Source: an uncultured Acetobacteraceae bacterium (GTDB lineage Bacteria > Pseudomonadota > Alphaproteobacteria > Acetobacterales > Acetobacteraceae). From it: a stretch of DNA of 39,513 nucleotides. The DNA lies in NCBI GenBank assembly GCA_903918195.1, contig CAIXDS010000362.1:1-39513 (forward strand), read 5' to 3'. Under the pieces are notes generated by a model. The model saw only the letters and a program-made list of their open reading frames with translations, searched no databases and was not told where the DNA came from. A program made the translations under genes and the position numbers. This document shows positions 35,087 through 39,513 of this stretch, in pieces (the first letter of the stretch is position 1; every line of letters starts with the position of its first letter).

Positions 35087-37945
35087 TCAAGCCTCTTCCG
35101 CCGGCCGCCGCCGGGTCGGCGCCGGCACCGGCGCAGGTTCGTCGTCGGGGTTGCCCAGCGCCGCCAGCAGCGCCTCGCGCAACTGGTGCAGCTTGCGCTC
35201 GTTCTCGACCTTCAGGCCGAACACATCCTTGACGTAGAACACGTCCACCGCCCGCACCCCATAGGTGCTGACATGCGCCGAGGCGATCTGCAGCCCCTGT
35301 TCGCTGATCGCCGCCGTCACGTCATACAGCAGCCCGGGCCGGTCGCGGCCGTTCACCTCCAGCACCGTGTATTTGTTGGAGGCATGGTTATCGATCACCA
35401 CCCGCGGCGGCACGTGAATGGCGCGCACCCGCCGGCCGATGAGCCCCTTGGACAGCTTGCGGATTTCGGTGCCGAGCTGGATGCGCCCGGTCAGCGCCTG
35501 CTCGATCAGCACATACAGCCGCGCCAGCCGGTGCGGCGTATCGAAGGCGCCGCCGGCGGCGTCCTGAATCCAGAACGTGTCCAGCGCCATGCCGTTGGTG
35601 AGCGTATGGATGCGCGCATCCACGATCGAGGCGCCGGCCACCGCCAGGGCGCCGGCGATCTGGCTGAACAGCCCGGCATGGTCGGCGGCATACACGGTTA
35701 CTTCCGTCACCGCCCGCGCCGGCAGCGGCTGCGTCTCCACCGTCAGCGGCGCCTGGCGGGCCTCGGCGTCGCGGATCAGGCGGGCGTGGCGGGCATGCGT
35801 CTCGGGGTCGAACCCGAGCCAGTAGCCGGCATAGCCCAGCGAGAGGAACTTCTCGCGCGCCTCTTCCGGCCAGTCCTGCAGCGGCTGGGCCGCCGATTCC
35901 TTCGCCCGCTCCACCCGCACGTCGCGCTCGGTGGTGGACAGCCCGCCGGCCAGCACCTCGGCCACCCGCGCATACAGTTCGCGCAGCAGCGTCGCCTTCC
36001 AGCCGTTCCATACCTTGCTAGACACGGCGCGCATGTCGGCCACCGTCAGCACCAGCAGCAGGCGCAACCGTTCGGGCGACTGGATCACCTCGGCCAGGTC
36101 AAGGATGGTCTTGGCATCGTCGATGTCGCGCTTGAACGCGGTCTGGCTGAGCAGCAGATGATGCAGCACCAGCCAGGACACCATCTCGGTCTCCTCGGCG
36201 GTCAGGCCGAGCGCCGGGCAGACCTCCAGCGCCAGCTCGGCGCCGAGCTCGGAATGGTCGCCGCCGCGGCCCTTGGCGATGTCGTGCATGATCATCGCCA
36301 TGTACAAAGCACGGCGCGACTGCAGGTTGTTCACCAGCCCCGACGCCACCGGCGCGATCTGCGCCAGTTCGCCGTGCTCCAGCGAATTGAGCACGCGCAC
36401 CGCCTCGATCGTGTGCTCGTCCACGGTGAACACGTGGTAGGTGTCGAACTGCATCTGGCCGACGATGCGCGCCCAGTCCGGCAGCAGCCGGCCGAGGATG
36501 CCGACCTCGTTCATCACCTTCAGCCAGGTCGCGCCATCGGCGCGGTTGTGCTCGGCGTCGCGGCCGCACAGCAGGTCGAGGAACAGCGCGGAGGCTTCCG
36601 GGTCGCCGCGCAGTTCCACCGCGCGCCGCTCATGGCGGATCAGTGCGCGGATGGCCAGCGGATGCAGCTCCAGCCCGCGGTCGCGCGCCACCTGCAGAAT
36701 GCGCAGCATCTGCACCGGCTCTTCGTAGAATTCGCGGCCCTTGGCGCTCATCAGCATGTCGTCGGCCAGCACGAAGCCGGCCTCCAGCAGAGCCGCGTCG
36801 GTTTGCCTTGTCACCGCCGGCGGCCCGAGGGCGGCGCGCAGCAGCGCCGGCTCCAGCACATGGGTCAGCCGGGTCACCTCGCGCGCGGTCAGGAAGTAGT
36901 GGCGCATGAAGCGCTCCACCCCGTCCTGGCGGCCGTGCCGGGTGTAGCCCATGCGCGCGCCCACCACCGGTTGCAGGTCGAAGGTCAGGCGCTCCTCGGC
37001 GCGGCCGGCGACGTAGTGCAGGTGGAAGCGCAGCGTCCACAGGAAGTCCCAGGAGCGGCGCGCCAGCCGTGCTTCGGTGTCGGTCAGGATGGGACCGGCC
37101 GGGCCTTTCGGGTCGGCCAGCTCGGCCATGATCTTGGTGCCGAACACGTAGCGGGCCATCCAGTACAGCGTCTGCAGGTCGCGCAGGCCGCCGCGGCCCT
37201 CCTTAATGTTCGGCTCCACCACGAAGGGCGAATCGCCATAGCGGCGGTGGCGCGCGGCGCGCTCGGCCTGCTTGGCGACGATGTAATGGGCCGCCCCGGC
37301 CTCGGTGCAGGCGGTGCGGAAGCGCTTGGCGAATTCCTTGAACAGCATGGCGTCGCCGGCCACCGGGCGGGCATCCAGCAGCGAGGTGCGGATGGTCACG
37401 TCGCCGTTCGCCTCGGTCAGGCAGTCGGCGACCGAGCGGGTGGCGTGGCCCACTTTCAGGCCGAGATCCCACAGGAAATACAGCATGAACTCGACCGTCC
37501 GCAGCACTGCCGGGCTCGGTTCGTCGGCGGTCAGGAACAGCAGGTCGATGTCGCTGAACGGTGCCAGCACGCCGCGGCCATAGCCACCGGTGGCCGCCAC
37601 GCTGAGCCGTCCCAGCCCCGATTCCACCGGCGCCGCGCCGTCCGGGACCAGCAGCGACAGCGCGTAGCCGTGTAACGCCCTGATCACCCCGTCGGTCAGC
37701 GCGGCCAGCAGTCGTGCCGAGGGCAGGCCGGACAGGCTGCCGCCCTCGAACGACTCGCGCACCTGGTTCTGGATGCGGGCGAGGTGGCGGCGGAAGGCGC
37801 CCAGGGCGGCCTCGCGCGGGATCGCTCCGGTCTCGCTCAGGGAGTCGCTGTCCGCGGCAAGCGCGGACAACGCTTCGGCCAGCGCGGCGGCGGCGGCGGC
37901 GGCCGATTCGGCCGTGGGGGAGACGAGCGATGACATAGAATTCAT
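35087..37945 (-). CDS. glnD: [Protein-PII] uridylyltransferase/uridylyl-removing enzyme
   Basis: GlnD senses glutamine and uridylylates or deuridylylates PII proteins, setting nitrogen status. The 952-residue protein has an extended Ala-rich N terminus, the nucleotidyltransferase motif GGYGRGVLAPFSDIDLLFL (120-138), the NIKEGRGGLRDLQTLYW region, an HD domain (VDEHTIEAVRVLN ... MIMHDIAKGRGGDHSELG) and two C-terminal ACT domains (VTVYAADHAGLFSQIAGAL and LEVNGRDRPGLLYDVTAAI). The C-terminal tail is rich in Pro and Arg. Its ATG overlaps the mutS stop by four bases, so it is the downstream member of a mutS-glnD operon. Confidence 0.97.
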   Translation of the reverse strand: MNSMSSLVSPTAESAAAAAAALAEALSALAADSDSLSETGAIPREAALGAFRRHLARIQNQVRESFEGGSLSGLPSARLLAALTDGVIRALHGYALSLLVPDGAAPVESGLGRLSVAATGGYGRGVLAPFSDIDLLFLTADEPSPAVLRTVEFMLYFLWDLGLKVGHATRSVADCLTEANGDVTIRTSLLDARPVAGDAMLFKEFAKRFRTACTEAGAAHYIVAKQAERAARHRRYGDSPFVVEPNIKEGRGGLRDLQTLYWMARYVFGTKIMAELADPKGPAGPILTDTEARLARRSWDFLWTLRFHLHYVAGRAEERLTFDLQPVVGARMGYTRHGRQDGVERFMRHYFLTAREVTRLTHVLEPALLRAALGPPAVTRQTDAALLEAGFVLADDMLMSAKGREFYEEPVQMLRILQVARDRGLELHPLAIRALIRHERRAVELRGDPEASALFLDLLCGRDAEHNRADGATWLKVMNEVGILGRLLPDWARIVGQMQFDTYHVFTVDEHTIEAVRVLNSLEHGELAQIAPVASGLVNNLQSRRALYMAMIMHDIAKGRGGDHSELGAELALEVCPALGLTAEETEMVSWLVLHHLLLSQTAFKRDIDDAKTILDLAEVIQSPERLRLLLVLTVADMRAVSSKVWNGWKATLLRELYARVAEVLAGGLSTTERDVRVERAKESAAQPLQDWPEEAREKFLSLGYAGYWLGFDPETHARHARLIRDAEARQAPLTVETQPLPARAVTEVTVYAADHAGLFSQIAGALAVAGASIVDARIHTLTNGMALDTFWIQDAAGGAFDTPHRLARLYVLIEQALTGRIQLGTEIRKLSKGLIGRRVRAIHVPPRVVIDNHASNKYTVLEVNGRDRPGLLYDVTAAISEQGLQIASAHVSTYGVRAVDVFYVKDVFGLKVENERKLHQLREALLAALGNPDDEPAPVPAPTRRRPAEEA

Positions 37946-39513
37946 CGTATCGTGTTGCCGGACGGCGCGACAGGGTGGGGTTCGGATGGCAGCATCCCCT
38001 TCAGCCGATAAAGTGCCTCCATGGCCTCGCGCGGGGTCAGCCGGTCCGGGTCGAGCGCCGCCAGGGTGGCCAGGAACTCAGCCGCGAGCACCTTGTCCGG
38101 TTCGGCGGGCGGGGCGGCTTGGTGCGCGGCGGCGAACAGCGGCAGCGCGCCGGCATCGGTGAGGTCGCCGGCGCGGCTTTCCAGCGCCGCCAGCAGCGCC
38201 CCGGCCCGGCGCACCACCGGCGCGGGCACGCCGGCCAGCTTGGCCACGTGCACCCCCCAGCTTCGCCCGGCTGCCCCCTCGGCCACCTCGTGCAGGAACA
38301 CCACCTCGCCCTTCCACTCCTTCACCCGCATGGTATGGGGGGATAATCGTGGCAACTCCGCGGTCAGCCTTGCCAACTCGTGGAAATGGGTGGCGAAGAT
38401 GACCCGGCAACGCACGGTATTGTGCAACGCTTCCAGCACCGCCCAGGCGATCGCCAGCCCGTCGAGCGTGGCCGTGCCGCGGCCGATTTCGTCCACCACC
38501 ACCAGGCTGCGCGGCCCGGCCTGGTGCAGGATCGAGGCGGTCTCGGTCATTTCCACCATGAACGTGCTGCGCCCGCGGGCGAGATCATCGGCGGCGCCCA
38601 CCCGCGAGAACAGCCGGTCAACGATGCCGATGCGCGCCCGCGCCGCCGGCACCGGCAGCCCCGCCTGCGCCAGCAGCACCATCAGGGCGTTCTGCCGCAG
38701 ATAGGTGGATTTTCCCGCCATGTTCGGCCCGGTCAGCAGCAGCACCCGCCGGTCCGGCGAGAGGTCGCAATCATTCGGCACGAAGGCGTCCTGCCCCGCC
38801 AGCGCCGCCTCGACCACCGGATGCCGCCCGGCCTCGACGTGGAACCCGGTCGCATCCGTCACCTCCGGCCGGCACCAGGTGCCGGGCGCGGCCAGCGCCG
38901 CGGCGGACTGCGCCAAATCCAGCCGGGCGAGTGCCGCCGCACAGCCGGCCAGCGCCTCGCTCTCCTCCAGGGCGGCGGCGACCAGAAACGCGAACACCTG
39001 TTTCTCGCGCGCCGCCGCCCGCTCGGCGGCCTCGGCGATGCGCCGGTCCAGCTCGGCCAGTTCGACGCAGGAAAACCGCGCCCCGTTCGCCATCGCCTGG
39101 CGCAGCGTGAGGTCGGCATGGGCGCGCAGTTTCTCCACCGCGGCCGACGGCGCCTCGATGACGTAGCCGAGCTGGGCGTGGTGGCGGATCTTCAGGCTCG
39201 CCACCCCGTATGTCTGCGCGTAGTCGAGCTGCAGGGTGGCGATCACCCGCCGGCTGTCGTCGCGCAGCGCCCGGTGGGCATCCAGTTCGGGGTCGAAACC
39301 GGCGGCGATGGCGCCGTCTTCCAGCCGCGCCGGCACCGTCTCCGCCAGCGCCGCCAGCAACTGCGTCCGCAAGTCCGGCGCCGGGGCCAGCGCCGCCCGC
39401 GCCGCCGCCAGCAGCGTCGGCAGCGGCCCCTCCAGCGCCGCCCGCGCCTCCTGCCCGGCGGCGAGCCCGTCGCGCAGCGCGCCCAGATCGCGCGGCCCGC
39501 CGCGGCCGAGCGA
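37942..39513 (-). CDS. mutS: DNA mismatch repair protein MutS (5' end off the window)
   Basis: MutS recognises base mismatches and recruits MutL. The window contains the last 523 residues, beginning in the core domain at SLGRGGPRDLGALRDGLA and running in frame to the right edge. Seen are the clamp/lever helices, the Walker A LLLTGPNMAGKSTYLRQNAL (about 38690-38750), the STFMVEMTET loop, Walker B VVDEIGRGTATLDG, ATHFHELARL and the helix-turn-helix tail (GVHVAKLAGVPAPVVRRA). The N-terminal mismatch-binding domain lies off the window. It is upstream of, and overlapping, glnD. Confidence 0.97.
   Translation of the reverse strand, partial: SLGRGGPRDLGALRDGLAAGQEARAALEGPLPTLLAAARAALAPAPDLRTQLLAALAETVPARLEDGAIAAGFDPELDAHRALRDDSRRVIATLQLDYAQTYGVASLKIRHHAQLGYVIEAPSAAVEKLRAHADLTLRQAMANGARFSCVELAELDRRIAEAAERAAAREKQVFAFLVAAALEESEALAGCAAALARLDLAQSAAALAAPGTWCRPEVTDATGFHVEAGRHPVVEAALAGQDAFVPNDCDLSPDRRVLLLTGPNMAGKSTYLRQNALMVLLAQAGLPVPAARARIGIVDRLFSRVGAADDLARGRSTFMVEMTETASILHQAGPRSLVVVDEIGRGTATLDGLAIAWAVLEALHNTVRCRVIFATHFHELARLTAELPRLSPHTMRVKEWKGEVVFLHEVAEGAAGRSWGVHVAKLAGVPAPVVRRAGALLAALESRAGDLTDAGALPLFAAAHQAAPPAEPDKVLAAEFLATLAALDPDRLTPREAMEALYRLKGMLPSEPHPVAPSGNTIR

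Noticed and set aside
35186..37675. 829-codon plus-strand frame opposite glnD
   Set aside because: Antisense shadow of glnD with His/Gln/Arg/Gly-rich low-complexity translation. GlnD motifs fix the coding strand.

Overview
The window is GC-rich bacterial DNA carrying mostly single-copy housekeeping genes. The gene families, the compact operons with ATGA-type overlaps, and the orders rplU-rpmA-obgE-proB, dapF-mtaB-ftsY and mutS-glnD all point to an alphaproteobacterium, most likely Rhodospirillales/Acetobacteraceae. That placement is an inference from gene content and style; no 16S rRNA or tRNA gene was seen.

Layout. 1-1726: a dispersed hairpin repeat, then prfC (release factor 3). 1834-6477 (minus): a 1547-residue protein made of six divergent copies of one ~240-residue module that I do not recognise, followed by a ~520-bp AT-richer intergenic region. 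6996-11092 (plus): a DUF2142 polytopic membrane protein, an acyltransferase-3, YccF, another hairpin repeat, and an inward-rectifier-type K+ channel whose 3' end overlaps proB. 11061-13864 (minus): rplU, rpmA, an intrinsic terminator, obgE and proB, with a clear promoter upstream of rplU. 14009-14507 (minus): a DUF4160/DUF2442 pair. 14615-17591 (plus): dapF-mtaB-ftsY, each overlapping the next. 17592-18800: an AT-richer islet with one GT34-like glycosyltransferase. 18924-20756 (minus): a hairpin repeat, rlmI and a lipoprotein. 20824-22077: a Zn-dependent amidohydrolase of the allantoate/carbamoyl-amino-acid type.

22158-25464 has less extreme composition and encodes a two-gene restriction-modification system: a methylase carrying two zinc ribbons and a PD-(D/E)XK nuclease. 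It is followed by the decayed remains of a FitAB/VapBC-type toxin-antitoxin pair (25543-25929). 25991-30273 is the central-carbon operon tkt-gap-pgk, closed by a strong hairpin. 30343-31655 holds a small unknown ORF, a Nudix hydrolase and a small exported protein. 31918-34243 (minus) is a visibly AT-richer cassette of unknown function: a four-helix membrane protein followed by what looks like one ~596-residue secreted or membrane-anchored coiled-coil protein split in two by a one-base frameshift. 34523-39513 (minus) is mutS (5' end off the window), glnD and a small exported protein.

The items most worth following are: (i) a dispersed family of tandem-hairpin elements (four copies), three of which sit directly at the stop codon of the preceding gene on the same strand, with compensatory base changes in a stem; (ii) the six-module protein; (iii) the uncharacterised 31.9-34.2 kb cassette and its probable frameshift; (iv) the restriction-modification system with its neighbouring toxin-antitoxin graveyard.
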